Shown: piece after piece, positions 37,672 to 46,783 of the stretch | Numbering within the stretch: the stretch's first letter is position 1 | Layout: each line of letters starts with the position of its first letter | From: Virgibacillus necropolis | GTDB lineage: Bacteria > Bacillota > Bacilli > Bacillales > Amphibacillaceae | Length of the DNA: 64,000 bases | Assembly (NCBI RefSeq): GCF_002224365.1 | Contig: NZ_CP022437.1 | Span: 2,604,001 to 2,668,000 of the forward strand | Reading direction: 5' to 3' | Translations under genes and position numbers: made by a program | Notes under the pieces: model-generated | What the model was told of the DNA's origin: nothing | The model's database searches: none | Seen by the model: only the letters and a program-made list of their open reading frames with translations

Positions 37672-37708
37672 TATACTTCCTCCTCTTTCACTACAAATAA
37701 ACAAAGGA

Positions 37709-38071
37709 TCAATCTTTTTCTACACGTACACCTTGAATATAAATATTGACTGAGTCTATGGACAGTCCTAATGATTTATTCAATGTATATTTAACCTGTG
37801 ATTGAACGTTGTGCGCTACTTCGGATATTTTTGTACCATAGCTCACAATAATATACATATCAATATGAAGATGATCCTCTTCTTGACGAACTAACACGCC
37901 ACGTGCAAAGTTTTCTTTACGTAAAATTTCAGAAATTCCATCTTTAATTTGATTTTTAGAGGCCATTCCTACAATTCCGTAACATTCAACAGCTGCACCA
38001 CCGGCAATTGTTGCAATAACATCAGTTGTAATTGTTACTTGGCCATCAGTTGTATTAAGTTCAATGGACAT
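37709..38071 (-). CDS. yloU: Asp23/Gls24-family protein YloU
   Basis: Small alkaline-shock-type envelope-stress protein of 120 residues, thought to sit at the membrane face. The Asp23 domain covers nearly all of it (ITTDVIATIAGGAAVECYGIVGMAS at ~13-37; the C-terminal VNIYIQGVRVE motif). AAAGGAGGATAACT precedes the ATG. It is co-transcribed with fakA and divergent from rpmB, as in B. subtilis. Confidence 0.92.
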   Translation of the reverse strand: MSIELNTTDGQVTITTDVIATIAGGAAVECYGIVGMASKNQIKDGISEILRKENFARGVLVRQEEDHLHIDMYIIVSYGTKISEVAHNVQSQVKYTLNKSLGLSIDSVNIYIQGVRVEKD

Positions 38072-38303
38072 AGTTATCCTCCTTTAATACCCATTATTGA
38101 TAAGGATATTCTACTATAAACATGCAGTTTTTTAAAGCACTGTTGCTTAATGCACATAGCTCCTTTTAAGGATGTATGAAATCCTTTGTTCTGTCAAGCT
38201 ATTTTTCTTGATAAATTATCATAGATTCGTTGCGTTATTGGTGCGGTTATGATAAATTATATAAGTAGTAAAATGTCACATGTATGAGTAGGAGTGATTT
38301 AAC

Positions 38304-38492
38304 ATGGCTAGAAAATGTGTTATAACTGGACGTAAGACTCGCAGTGGAAACAAACGTTCCCACGCTATGAACTATAGCAAGCGAACTTGGAAAGCTAATG
38401 TACAAAAAGTACGTATTATGGTAGACGGCAAACCTAAAAAAGTTTATGTTTCTGCTCGCGCACTTAAGTCAGGTAAAGTAGAGCGCGTATAA
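38304..38492 (+). CDS. rpmB: Ribosomal protein bL28
   Basis: Large-subunit ribosomal protein of 62 residues, basic throughout. It starts [16 protein letters not shown] and has [18 protein letters not shown] mid-protein. It keeps one cysteine near the N-terminus but not the C-x-x-C pairs of zinc-binding paralogs. GTAGGAGTGATTTAAC precedes the ATG. A terminator follows at once. It is transcribed divergently from yloU. Confidence 0.96.
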   Translation: MARKCVITGRKTRSGNKRSHAMNYSKRTWKANVQKVRIMVDGKPKKVYVSARALKSGKVERV

Positions 38493-38518
38493 TATACCTT
38501 TTACATTAGTAAATGTTT

Positions 38519-38552
38519 AAAAAGCACCCATACAATTTGGGTGCTTTTTTAC
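38519..38552 (+). terminator. Terminator of rpmB
   Basis: AAAAAGCACCC / GGGTGCTTTTTT stem with a T run. Confidence 0.88.
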
Positions 38553-38614
38553 TGTGGAGGGTATCGATGAACTTTCGACGGACAGTGCAAATGGCCTGTT
38601 TTATCAAAATTAGC

Positions 38615-39075
38615 GGAACCTGTGTCCGGAAAGCCTCCGCTTTTCTCTGTCTAGCTGCGCGGGCTAGCGGCGAGCAGAGAGGCCACTGAAAAAGTGGTGG
38701 ATTTTAAAATTTTATCTATTCACCATAATTTAGCATCTCGAATATACGGAGACTCCTCGAAAAAGAAAAGCACTTTTTCTTCGTGCGATGCCTTTTCAGG
38801 GAAGCCTTCCTTATCCTGCGGGAAGTAAGAGATCGGCGAGCCCCCGCAGGACGGCAGTCCGAGGAGGCTCGACACTCGCCCTAAGGTGCGCGTAGTATAT
38901 TCGAAGATGCGATGGTAGATCCACCTATTTTGTATTATATTTAACTTTTTCAGTGACCTCGCTAGCAGATAGTTGGTTCTGTTGAACGTACGGAAAGTTC
39001 GCCGTACTTTTCACAGACCTATCTATCTGTACGCCGCTGACCAGTCGCCTCCGCTTTTCTTAACTTGTCTAGTAA
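38615..39075. repeat. R4-type repeat split by an R2 element
   Basis: The flanks 38619-38678 and 38961-39075 read as one R4-like repeat (TCTGTCTAGC...; CTGACCAGTCGCCTCCGCTTTTCTTA) interrupted by the R2 element at 38679-38960. The last part matches the sequence after the Ca ATPase stop (51640-51672). It fills most of the rpmB-spoVM interval and has no gene. Confidence 0.6.
38679..38960. mobile_element. R2 MITE-like element, copy E
   Basis: 282 bp with inverted ends GAGGCCACTGAAAAAGT and ACTTTTTCAGTGACCTC (one mismatch), flanked by GCGAGCAGA and GCTAGCAGA (8 of 9 identical, a probable 9-bp target duplication). It contains a Z module (38733-38910) closed by AGCATCTCGAATATA / TATATTCGAAGATGC, with the shared GC-rich core in reverse. 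There is no transposase. Confidence 0.75.
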
Positions 39076-39119
39076 AAAAATAAGCTTTTGTCATTGTTTT
39101 GACAAAAGCTAAGTAATAA

Positions 39120-39203
39120 TTATTTATCTTTCTTAAACATGCCTATCACTACTCTGACACATCCACCGATAAATCTTGGGAGCTTAATAGTATAAAATTT
39201 CAT
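39120..39203 (-). CDS. spoVM: Stage V sporulation protein SpoVM
   Basis: Amphipathic peptide that binds the convex forespore membrane and anchors spore-coat assembly through SpoIVA. It has 27 residues beginning MKFYTIKLPRFIGG (B. subtilis: MKFYTIKLPKFLGG) and ending in a KKDK tail, so nearly every signature position is kept. GGAGGGGGAACTC precedes the ATG. Its position between rpmB and thiN is the conserved one. It is too short for normal gene callers and proves a spore-forming ancestry. Confidence 0.93.
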   Translation of the reverse strand: MKFYTIKLPRFIGGCVRVVIGMFKKDK

Positions 39204-39255
39204 GAGTTCCCCCTCCTCCATTGACAAACACAGCTTAAATTGGAATCGTCTAGTC

Positions 39256-39903
39256 CTATCCATCACGACTCTTTATAAGTAATAATATGCCTTCATTGAA
39301 AGAAAAAGTACCATTATTTAAAAGAAGCTTATTTGAAATGCAGCGAGTTGACCCTAAAAACAAATGATAATTCTCGAGTGGATAATAAAATCCTTGTAGT
39401 GTTAGGCCTTTAACATTACCTGAAAATGGAACAAAAGATATATTCGGAAACTTTTCCTCGGAACTAATTTCATAAGAACCTGGAGCAACTATTTCTATAC
39501 AATTCGATTTATCTATTATTATCCCGGAACATTTTCGCTCCAGTAATGTGTATAACAGTTGAATATTAATAAGCTCATGATCCAATCTACCACCAGTTAC
39601 TCCAAAAAAGTAAATCCTACCACCGTTTAGTTCTAATGCCTTTTCTATGGCTATTTCAATATCTGTTTCATTTTTTTCTGCTGGAAATTTGGTAAAAGAC
39701 TTTGAACCTCTTTCTATTGTTATTTCTTCTTGCTGACTAATAGAATCAAAGTCTCCAAGCGCATAATCAAGTTGAAGGCCATTATTTAGTATTATTAGTG
39801 AGCCACGATCCGCACCAATCCATATATCGATTATATCTCGATAGTAATCTAAATCAGGTATTAATTCATCTGGCCCATTCGCTACAATGCCTATTGTTTT
39901 CAT
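39256..39903 (-). CDS. thiN: Thiamine pyrophosphokinase
   Basis: Converts thiamine to thiamine diphosphate with ATP. It has 215 residues. Typical motifs are WIGADRGS (~30-37), DYALGDFDSI (~46-55), KFPAEKNETDIEIAIEKA (~74-91) and VTGGRLDHELIN. It follows rpe by 4 bases in the rsgA-rpe-thiN run and precedes spoVM, the conserved order. Confidence 0.93.
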   Translation of the reverse strand: MKTIGIVANGPDELIPDLDYYRDIIDIWIGADRGSLIILNNGLQLDYALGDFDSISQQEEITIERGSKSFTKFPAEKNETDIEIAIEKALELNGGRIYFFGVTGGRLDHELINIQLLYTLLERKCSGIIIDKSNCIEIVAPGSYEISSEEKFPNISFVPFSGNVKGLTLQGFYYPLENYHLFLGSTRCISNKLLLNNGTFSFNEGILLLIKSRDG

Positions 39904-39907
39904 GGCC

Positions 39908-40570
39908 TTACTCCGGTGATTCAGTTGCTTGAATAATAGCTTCTATTGCTTGCTTTCGATCGGATTTATTATAAACAGCACTTCCCGCAACTAGAACATC
40001 TGCACCTGCTTCGACACATGTCTTAGCAGTTTCTATATTTACTCCACCATCAATTTCAATTTCAAAAGACAAACCAAGTTCCGCGCGCCACTCATCAATT
40101 TGTTTAATTTTAGGAACAACACTAGAAATAAAAGATTGCCCCCCAAAACCTGGGTTTACAGTCATTAACAATACCAAATCAACATCAGGTAGTACCTCTT
40201 TGATCATATGTGCTGGTGTACCAGGGTTAATAACAACCCCTGCTTTCACATTATAACTTTTAATTAGCTGGATTGTTCGATGCAGATGCGGGCAAGCCTC
40301 TTGGTGTACCGTAATGATCGATGCACCTGCCTCTGCGAATTCCTTTATATAAGCGTCCGGGTTTTCAATCATCAAATGTACATCTAATGGTAAATTCGTA
40401 ATTGGTTTTATTGCCTGAACAATTAACGGACCGATTGTAATGTTTGGAACAAAATGTCCGTCCATAACATCAACATGAATATAATCAGCTCCACCTTTTT
40501 CAACATCTTGAATCTCTTGACCAAGTATCGAAAAATCGGCTGAAAGTATAGAAGGGGCTATTTTAGTCAT
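39908..40570 (-). CDS. rpe: Ribulose-phosphate 3-epimerase
   Basis: Interconverts ribulose-5-phosphate and xylulose-5-phosphate in the pentose phosphate pathway. It has 220 residues as a TIM barrel: APSILSADFSILG at the N-terminus, VDVMDGHFVPNITIGP (metal/catalytic Asp and His), and EIDGGVN plus AGSAVYN for phosphate binding. It lies immediately after rsgA. Confidence 0.96.
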   Translation of the reverse strand: MTKIAPSILSADFSILGQEIQDVEKGGADYIHVDVMDGHFVPNITIGPLIVQAIKPITNLPLDVHLMIENPDAYIKEFAEAGASIITVHQEACPHLHRTIQLIKSYNVKAGVVINPGTPAHMIKEVLPDVDLVLLMTVNPGFGGQSFISSVVPKIKQIDEWRAELGLSFEIEIDGGVNIETAKTCVEAGADVLVAGSAVYNKSDRKQAIEAIIQATESPE

Positions 40571-40571
40571 A

Positions 40572-41453
40572 CTAATACCTCGGCTTTCTGGATTTAATTT
40601 CTTCGTGAAAAGTTAGATAGTGATCATATCGAAATTGCGAAATCTCTCCTTGCTCAACTGCTTCCTTGACCGCACATTTTGGTTCTTTGTCGTGCATACA
40701 CCCTCGAAATTTACATGCTCCACTTCTTTCACGTATCTCTGGAAAACAATCACCTAAATTTTCCAATTCAATTTCATTAAATTCTAATGCACTAAATCCA
40801 GGAGTGTCCGCAACTAAACCACCAAATAATTGAACTAGCTCAACATGGCGTGTTGTATGCTTTCCACGTCCAAGACTCTTTGAAATATCATCTGTTTTAA
40901 TTTGGAGTTCTGGCTTAAGTGCATTTAATAACGATGATTTTCCAACGCCTGACTGTCCTGCAATGACAGAAACACCATCATTAAAATAAGATTCAATCCC
41001 TTTTATTTCAAAAGGTTCTTTAGAGGATACTTGTTCAACCTTGTATCCAATGCTTTGATATGCTTTTGCATAGTTATCTACATTTACTTTCTCTTTCTCT
41101 GGTAGAACATCTATTTTAGAAATAATAATAACAGGTTCAATATACTTGGATTCAATTAAGACAAGAAATCGATCTAATAATAATGAACTAAACGATGGCT
41201 CTACTGCAGAACTTATAATGAAAGCACGGTCAACATTAGCAATAGGCGGACGTATTAATTCATTCTTTCTTGGTTTTATGTTAATCAGATACCCTTCCAT
41301 ACCGTCCCTTTTATCAAAATCAACAAAATCACCAACAAGAGGGGTTATTTTTTTATTTCGAAACAAGCCTCTTCCCCTGCATTGGTAGATACCATCAACA
41401 GATTGTACATAGTAGAATCCACTTATCGCCTTTATAATTCTGCCTTCTGCCAT
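40572..41453 (-). CDS. rsgA: Small ribosomal subunit biogenesis GTPase RsgA
   Basis: Circularly permuted GTPase that checks 30S subunit maturation. It has 293 residues: an N-terminal OB fold (~1-70), a permuted GTPase domain with the G4-like SKIDVL before G1 GQSGVGKSSLLN (~165-176) and G3 DTPGF, and a C-terminal zinc knuckle with CKFRGCMHDKEPKC. It directly follows prkC; in B. subtilis it is a PrkC phosphorylation target, so the coupling has meaning. Confidence 0.95.
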   Translation of the reverse strand: MAEGRIIKAISGFYYVQSVDGIYQCRGRGLFRNKKITPLVGDFVDFDKRDGMEGYLINIKPRKNELIRPPIANVDRAFIISSAVEPSFSSLLLDRFLVLIESKYIEPVIIISKIDVLPEKEKVNVDNYAKAYQSIGYKVEQVSSKEPFEIKGIESYFNDGVSVIAGQSGVGKSSLLNALKPELQIKTDDISKSLGRGKHTTRHVELVQLFGGLVADTPGFSALEFNEIELENLGDCFPEIRERSGACKFRGCMHDKEPKCAVKEAVEQGEISQFRYDHYLTFHEEIKSRKPRY

Positions 41454-43589
41454 TTATTCACCCTCTTCATACGATACTGTTTTATTTATTACAACCTCAT
41501 CATCGCGGAGTACTTTATATTCCGCGGTCTGGTTTGGTGCAATTGTTAATGTAATTTCATATTTCTTATCCTCTGTGATGGTTTCCTCTAGATAAACCTC
41601 AGAAATAGAACGATCTGCATCTTCTACATAAATCTTAACGGTTTGCTCAACTGGTTCATCAGGTGCGTCTGGATTATCTGGGTCATTTGTTGTTGGTTCA
41701 CCATCATCCGCTTGTTGTTCACCGTCATCCGGTGGTTGCTCACCGTTATCTGGTGGTTGCTCACCATCATCTGGTGGTTGACTAGGATTGTAAGGCACCG
41801 TAAACGTAACTGTCTCTGACACTGGTGGCTTTTCTTCTGGTCCTACAGAAACATAAATAGTTACTGCCTCTTCTTCTTGTAATTCTGTTCCCGATTCAGG
41901 TTCCTGGCGAATCACTTCTCCCGCCGGTGTACTATCTGAATATTCCTCAACCGTGTTGGCAACAAGATTTTGTTCTTCCAGGTAGCCAATTGCTTCTTCC
42001 GTTGTCATGCCCTGCAAGTTATTTAAACTTATTAGTTCCGGTCCACTACTGTACTCTAGGATCACAGTTGTTTCACTTGGAACTACATCTGAATCAGGAG
42101 AAGGCTGGATTTGCGTTATAATTTCACCGGGAGCCTGATCTGAAGTTACATCATAACCAATTACCTTAAATCCCTTATCCTCTAAAAGTTGCCTAGTCTG
42201 ACTATAATCCTTACCAACATAATCTGAAAATGTAACTGTCTCTTTACCTTGACTAACAACAAGTGTTACAGGTGATTCTTCCTTTACGACACTACCTGAA
42301 GACGGAGTAGTACTTATCACATCTCCTTCTTTTACCTCCTCGGAGAAAGCCATTTCCTTTTCTGTTTTCAGATTTAACAGGCTTAATTCATCTACCGCCT
42401 CTTCATATTCCATCCCATTTACATCTGGAATCGAGACATCATCGGGTTGCATGAGTTTTGGTACAATAAACAATGCAGCAACTCCGGAAGCTAACAATAT
42501 GAACAGTATAATAGTGATCCATAATACTTTCTTCTTTTTGCTTTTATTTTTTTCACTTTTAATCTTTTTGTTTTTCTTCTTTTCTTTTTTCTTTCCATTT
42601 GGTTCTTCTTCATCATTTGCCACAAACGATTTTGTAGCGCCGTCCGATTGGTGAACAATCGTATTTTGATTCGTATCACCATGTAGTTGATTATCTGTAA
42701 TTATTGGTATTGCCTTTGTTTCTTCGCCTACTCCTACTGCTGGAACAAATTTATCCTCATTTAAATTTTCTGGATTCAAAGCAGTAGATAGTGAATCCTC
42801 CAGATCATATACCGTTTCAAAACGGTTAAAGGGATCTTTTGCGGTAGCTTTTAGAACAATGTTTTCTACACTTTGGGGAACTTCTTGATTAAACCTTCTT
42901 ACGGATGGCGTATCTGTTTGCAAATGCTTCAATGCAATAGAAACCGGTGATTGTCCTGAAAAAGGTAGACGAGCAGTTAAAAGTTCAAACAATACGATTC
43001 CAAGTGAATAAATGTCTGACTTCTTTGTTGCCATCCCACCTCGTGCTTGTTCAGGTGATAAGTAATGTACAGATCCAAGTATCGAGTTTGTTTGGGTTAA
43101 TGCAGTGGCGCTTAGCGCAACCGCAATACCAAAGTCCGTTACTTTTACTTGTCCAAACGAATCAATTAAAATGTTTTGAGGTTTTATATCCCTATGTACG
43201 ATATTATTCGCATGCGCGTGACCGATTGCTGAACTTACTTGCTTCATTATATCTAAAGCTTCCTCAACATTAATGGGGCCATACTTTTGTATATATTCTT
43301 TTAATGTCAACCCGTCCACATATTCCATAACCATATATAAAATATGATCCTCTTCGCCAACATCAAAAATATTTACGATATTTGGGTGAGATAAGCTTGT
43401 GGCTGATTGTGCTTCACGATCAAAACGGGCTATAAATTCATCATCATTCGCGTATTCTAACCGGAGGACCTTTATCGCGACATCACGCTCTAAAATAATA
43501 TCTCTTGCTAAATATACATTGGCCATTCCTCCGCCGCCAATAGTATCTTTAATATTATAGCGCTCATTCAAAAGGCGACCGTTTAACAC
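41454..43589 (-). CDS. prkC: PASTA-domain Ser/Thr protein kinase PrkC
   Basis: Membrane kinase sensing muropeptides/lipid II and linked to germination and envelope control. It has 711 residues: a kinase domain (~11-270; Gly-rich GGGGMANVYLA, Lys40 in VAIKV, HRDIKPQN, DFG), a Lys-rich cytosolic linker, a single membrane helix (~345-370) and three PASTA repeats (~375-580). The extracellular tail has four 7-residue PPDDGEQ-like repeats and an Ig-like C-terminal segment. The start overlaps prpC by 7 bases. Confidence 0.96.
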   Translation of the reverse strand: MLNGRLLNERYNIKDTIGGGGMANVYLARDIILERDVAIKVLRLEYANDDEFIARFDREAQSATSLSHPNIVNIFDVGEEDHILYMVMEYVDGLTLKEYIQKYGPINVEEALDIMKQVSSAIGHAHANNIVHRDIKPQNILIDSFGQVKVTDFGIAVALSATALTQTNSILGSVHYLSPEQARGGMATKKSDIYSLGIVLFELLTARLPFSGQSPVSIALKHLQTDTPSVRRFNQEVPQSVENIVLKATAKDPFNRFETVYDLEDSLSTALNPENLNEDKFVPAVGVGEETKAIPIITDNQLHGDTNQNTIVHQSDGATKSFVANDEEEPNGKKKEKKKNKKIKSEKNKSKKKKVLWITIILFILLASGVAALFIVPKLMQPDDVSIPDVNGMEYEEAVDELSLLNLKTEKEMAFSEEVKEGDVISTTPSSGSVVKEESPVTLVVSQGKETVTFSDYVGKDYSQTRQLLEDKGFKVIGYDVTSDQAPGEIITQIQPSPDSDVVPSETTVILEYSSGPELISLNNLQGMTTEEAIGYLEEQNLVANTVEEYSDSTPAGEVIRQEPESGTELQEEEAVTIYVSVGPEEKPPVSETVTFTVPYNPSQPPDDGEQPPDNGEQPPDDGEQQADDGEPTTNDPDNPDAPDEPVEQTVKIYVEDADRSISEVYLEETITEDKKYEITLTIAPNQTAEYKVLRDDEVVINKTVSYEEGE
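41700..41789 (-). repeat. 21-bp tandem repeats encoding the PrkC extracellular linker
   Basis: Four near-identical 21-bp units encode (P)PDDGEQ or PDNGEQ. Differences are mostly single bases. Length variation between strains by slippage would keep the frame. Confidence 0.85.
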
Positions 43590-44344
43590 GTAGGTTCACC
43601 TTCCTTCGTATCTGATTCATGATGTACGATAACGAGAGAAATATTATCTTCGCCTCCACGTTCATTAGCTAATGCAATAAAATCTTGCGCCGTTTCTTCT
43701 ATCGATTTATCATTTTCTAAGAAGGATTGTAATTCACTAGTAGAGACTTTATCAGATAAGCCATCTGAACAAAGCAAAATCATGTTGCCTAACTCCCATG
43801 ATATGGTTCGAATATCTGGATGAATAACTTCTTCCGTTCCCAATGCCTTTAATATTACGTTTTTACGGGGGTGATGTTCAGCATCTTCATGTGTTATCTG
43901 CCCAGACCTAACAAGCTCGTTAACCAAAGAGTGGTCCTCAGTAATTTGACTAAAGCCTTTTTCATTTATCATATAGCATCTACTATCACCAACATGAGCG
44001 ATGGTAATAAAATCCGGTGTACAAATAGTCATTACGACAGTAGTTCCCATACCCTGGCATTCTTTTTGGCTAATAGACTTTTCATAAATTTTAGTATTTA
44101 CTTTGTGAATAATTGACTTTAGCCATTGTTCCGCTTCTTCAGGATTAGTAACCTCATCCGTTTCAAGCCATTCTTTTTCAATAATAGATAAGGCCATTTG
44201 ACTTGCTACATCCCCGGCTTGATGACCGCCCATACCATCTGCAATGAGAGATAAATACTGGTTTGCGTTATTTATAAATAAGCCTCCAGCATCCTCATTA
44301 TGATTTCTAACACGACCTTGATCAGTACTAAATTGCCCTTTCAT
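43583..44344 (-). CDS. prpC: PP2C-type protein phosphatase PrpC
   Basis: Removes phosphate from PrkC and its targets. It has 253 residues with the PP2C metal-binding motifs near the N-terminus (DGMGGHQAGD at ~38-47), THVGDSR-type HVGDSRCY, LCSDGLSD and GGEDNISLV. It overlaps prkC, forming the kinase-phosphatase pair. Confidence 0.95.
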   Translation of the reverse strand: MKGQFSTDQGRVRNHNEDAGGLFINNANQYLSLIADGMGGHQAGDVASQMALSIIEKEWLETDEVTNPEEAEQWLKSIIHKVNTKIYEKSISQKECQGMGTTVVMTICTPDFITIAHVGDSRCYMINEKGFSQITEDHSLVNELVRSGQITHEDAEHHPRKNVILKALGTEEVIHPDIRTISWELGNMILLCSDGLSDKVSTSELQSFLENDKSIEETAQDFIALANERGGEDNISLVIVHHESDTKEGEPTC

Positions 44345-44464
44345 CCTATCGCCCCTTTAGAAAAGCAAAAGACACTTGTCCATTTATGCTTTACATCCGT
44401 TAATCAGATAAAACTTCCTGTTTCTATTATTACATGAAAGCTTATAAATAATGAAGCACTACAA

Positions 44465-45808
44465 CTACTTTTTTACAAATCGAGTTAGAAAAAATCCATC
44501 TGTATGGTGTGTATGAGGAAACAATTGTAACCCTTCGTCCGAAATACCAACACCAGTTGCTAAAAATGATGGTAGGTCATCAAAAAATGTCTGGTCTATT
44601 CTATATTCTGGATGGCTTTCTAAGAAACTATTTACCACTTGATTATTTTCTACTTTATCAACTGTACATGTTGTATACATTAAATAACCACTTTCCTTCA
44701 GAAGGGGTGCGACTTCATTTAAAATGTCAAATTGAATTTGTGCTAAATTATCAATATCTGATTCTTGTTTCGTATACTTTATTTCTGGTTTACCCCGAAT
44801 GACTCCAAGCCCCGAACATGGAGCATCAACTAGAATACGATCAAAGCTTTCATCTTTATGTACATCCTGTAATTTTCTAGCGTCTGCTTGTTTTGCATCG
44901 ATAATTGTTAGATTTAACGTTTTTGCTTTATCGTTAATTGACCTTGCTTTTTTGGCATGTAGATCATATGCATGTATTTTTCCTTGATCGTTCATTTTTT
45001 CAGCAATATGTGTAACTTTCCCTCCTGGTGCACTACAAGCATCCAATACTACCATATCACTTTTAGGGTCAAGCATTTCTGCAACCAACATCGAACTTTG
45101 ATCTTGAACGGTTACATATCCTTCTTTAAATAACGTTGTCTTTAAAATATTACCTTTGTTTACAACTATTCCTTGGCTTGAGAACATTGATTCTTCAACT
45201 TCAAAGTTCAGTTCTTCCAAACGTCTCATTGCCTCTTCACGGCTTATCTTCATGGGCTGTATACGAACAGAAGTACCTTTTCGTTCTAAATTGGCTTCAC
45301 ACATTTGTTTCGTTATGTCTATACCATACATGTCTATCCAACGCTCCACAAGCCATTCTGGATGACTGGTTTCAATTGATATCTTTGTTGAAGGTCTGTC
45401 AATTGTAGATGTATCTGGATAGCCATTCCGTTGAATATTACGCAGGACTCCATTTACTAGGGCCGCGATCCCTTTATGGCCCCTTTGTTTCGCAATTTCC
45501 ACCGCTTCATGTATGATTGCATGATCTGGTACTTTGTCTAAGAAAGCCATTTGATAGACAGACATACGTAATAACATACTAACCCAAGGCTTCATTTTTT
45601 TATCTGAATTAATGTACGGTTTAAGATAATAATCTAGCGTTAATTTTCGTTGTAACGTTCCATAAACGATTTCAGTTAATAGACCAGCATCGCGTTCTGT
45701 GACTTGATTACGTTTAATTTCATGGTCTATTAGTAAATGACTGAAGCCACTGTCCCCATCTATCCGAAGTAATAAATCTAATATTATCTCACGTAATGAA
45801 TTATTCAA
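44465..45808 (-). CDS. rsmB: 16S rRNA m5C967 methyltransferase RsmB
   Basis: Methylates cytosine 967 of 16S rRNA with S-adenosylmethionine. It has about 447 residues: an N-terminal NusB-like domain (~1-135), then a methyltransferase domain with [16 protein letters not shown] and the catalytic cysteines in DAPCSGLG and TCTV. I prefer the TTG at 45808 (AGGTG 6 bases upstream) over the GTG at 45817. It overlaps or abuts fmt. In B. subtilis rlmN follows; here 120 bases without a gene separate it from prpC. Confidence 0.93.
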   Translation of the reverse strand: MNNSLREIILDLLLRIDGDSGFSHLLIDHEIKRNQVTERDAGLLTEIVYGTLQRKLTLDYYLKPYINSDKKMKPWVSMLLRMSVYQMAFLDKVPDHAIIHEAVEIAKQRGHKGIAALVNGVLRNIQRNGYPDTSTIDRPSTKISIETSHPEWLVERWIDMYGIDITKQMCEANLERKGTSVRIQPMKISREEAMRRLEELNFEVEESMFSSQGIVVNKGNILKTTLFKEGYVTVQDQSSMLVAEMLDPKSDMVVLDACSAPGGKVTHIAEKMNDQGKIHAYDLHAKKARSINDKAKTLNLTIIDAKQADARKLQDVHKDESFDRILVDAPCSGLGVIRGKPEIKYTKQESDIDNLAQIQFDILNEVAPLLKESGYLMYTTCTVDKVENNQVVNSFLESHPEYRIDQTFFDDLPSFLATGVGISDEGLQLFPHTHHTDGFFLTRFVKK

Positions 45809-46754
45809 GTGAATCACCTAATTTTGTTCCGATTTTCAACCGATCCGGTGAACCTAGTAAAAAATCTTTAACTGCCATTCTTTTCTTCCCAGCAGGTTGT
45901 ATTTCCGTAATCCTTAATCCTTTTTTATTGCCACATACGACTAATAAGGATTCATTGTTTATTATATCTACTATTTCACCAGGATCTCCCTTGTATTCAT
46001 TATCATCTAAGTCAGCCGCCCAAATTTTTAAAGGCTTTCCTAGATACTTAGTAAATGCAACAGGCCAAGGGTATAGCCCACGAATTTGATTATAAATTTC
46101 ACTATTGTTTCGTTCCCAATCAATTTTTTCTTGGTCACGCTTAATGTTACTCGCAAATGTAGATTTTGCATGATCCTGCTCAACTGGCGTAATTTCACCT
46201 CTAAACAGTTTAGGTAATGTATCAATAAGCAATGTTGCGCCTACACCTGCTAATTTATGATGCATGGTACCTACGTTATCGTTAGTTTCAATAGGAACTT
46301 TCGCTTGCGTTAGAATATCGCCCGCATCAAGTTTTTCTACCATATACATAATCGTTATACCTGTTTCTGACTTACCCTCTATAATTGCATGATGAATAGG
46401 TGCTCCCCCTCTTAGTTCAGGTAATAAAGAAGCATGAACATTAATACAACCGAAAGATGGTACGGTGAGTAACGGAGGCGGCAATAATTGCCCATATGCA
46501 GCCGTTACAATTATATCAGGTTGTAAATCAATAATCTGTTGGTAGTTATCGGCTAGCTTTTCTGGTTGAAACACAGGAATATTTTGCACCATCGCCTCCG
46601 TTTTAACAGGAGAGGGAGTCATGACCTTTTTCCTTCCCTTAGGACGGTCCGGCTGTGTAACGACTAATGCTATGTCATAGCCATTTTCAACAAGTGCTCG
46701 TAAAATTGGCACAGAAAAATCTGGGGTTCCCATAAATATAATTTTATTCATCAT
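45801..46754 (-). CDS. fmt: Methionyl-tRNA formyltransferase
   Basis: Formylates initiator Met-tRNA using 10-formyltetrahydrofolate. It has 317 residues. The folate-site motif is [18 protein letters not shown], with catalytic Asn/His/Asp in the family segment (N105-H107-type INVHAS). A C-terminal OB-like domain binds tRNA. It lies 29 bases after priA. The peptide deformylase gene that usually stands between priA and fmt in Bacillus is not present here. Confidence 0.95.
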   Translation of the reverse strand: MMNKIIFMGTPDFSVPILRALVENGYDIALVVTQPDRPKGRKKVMTPSPVKTEAMVQNIPVFQPEKLADNYQQIIDLQPDIIVTAAYGQLLPPPLLTVPSFGCINVHASLLPELRGGAPIHHAIIEGKSETGITIMYMVEKLDAGDILTQAKVPIETNDNVGTMHHKLAGVGATLLIDTLPKLFRGEITPVEQDHAKSTFASNIKRDQEKIDWERNNSEIYNQIRGLYPWPVAFTKYLGKPLKIWAADLDDNEYKGDPGEIVDIINNESLLVVCGNKKGLRITEIQPAGKKRMAVKDFLLGSPDRLKIGTKLGDSLE

Positions 46755-46783
46755 CTAACCTACTTTCTAAATCTTAGCTTTTC

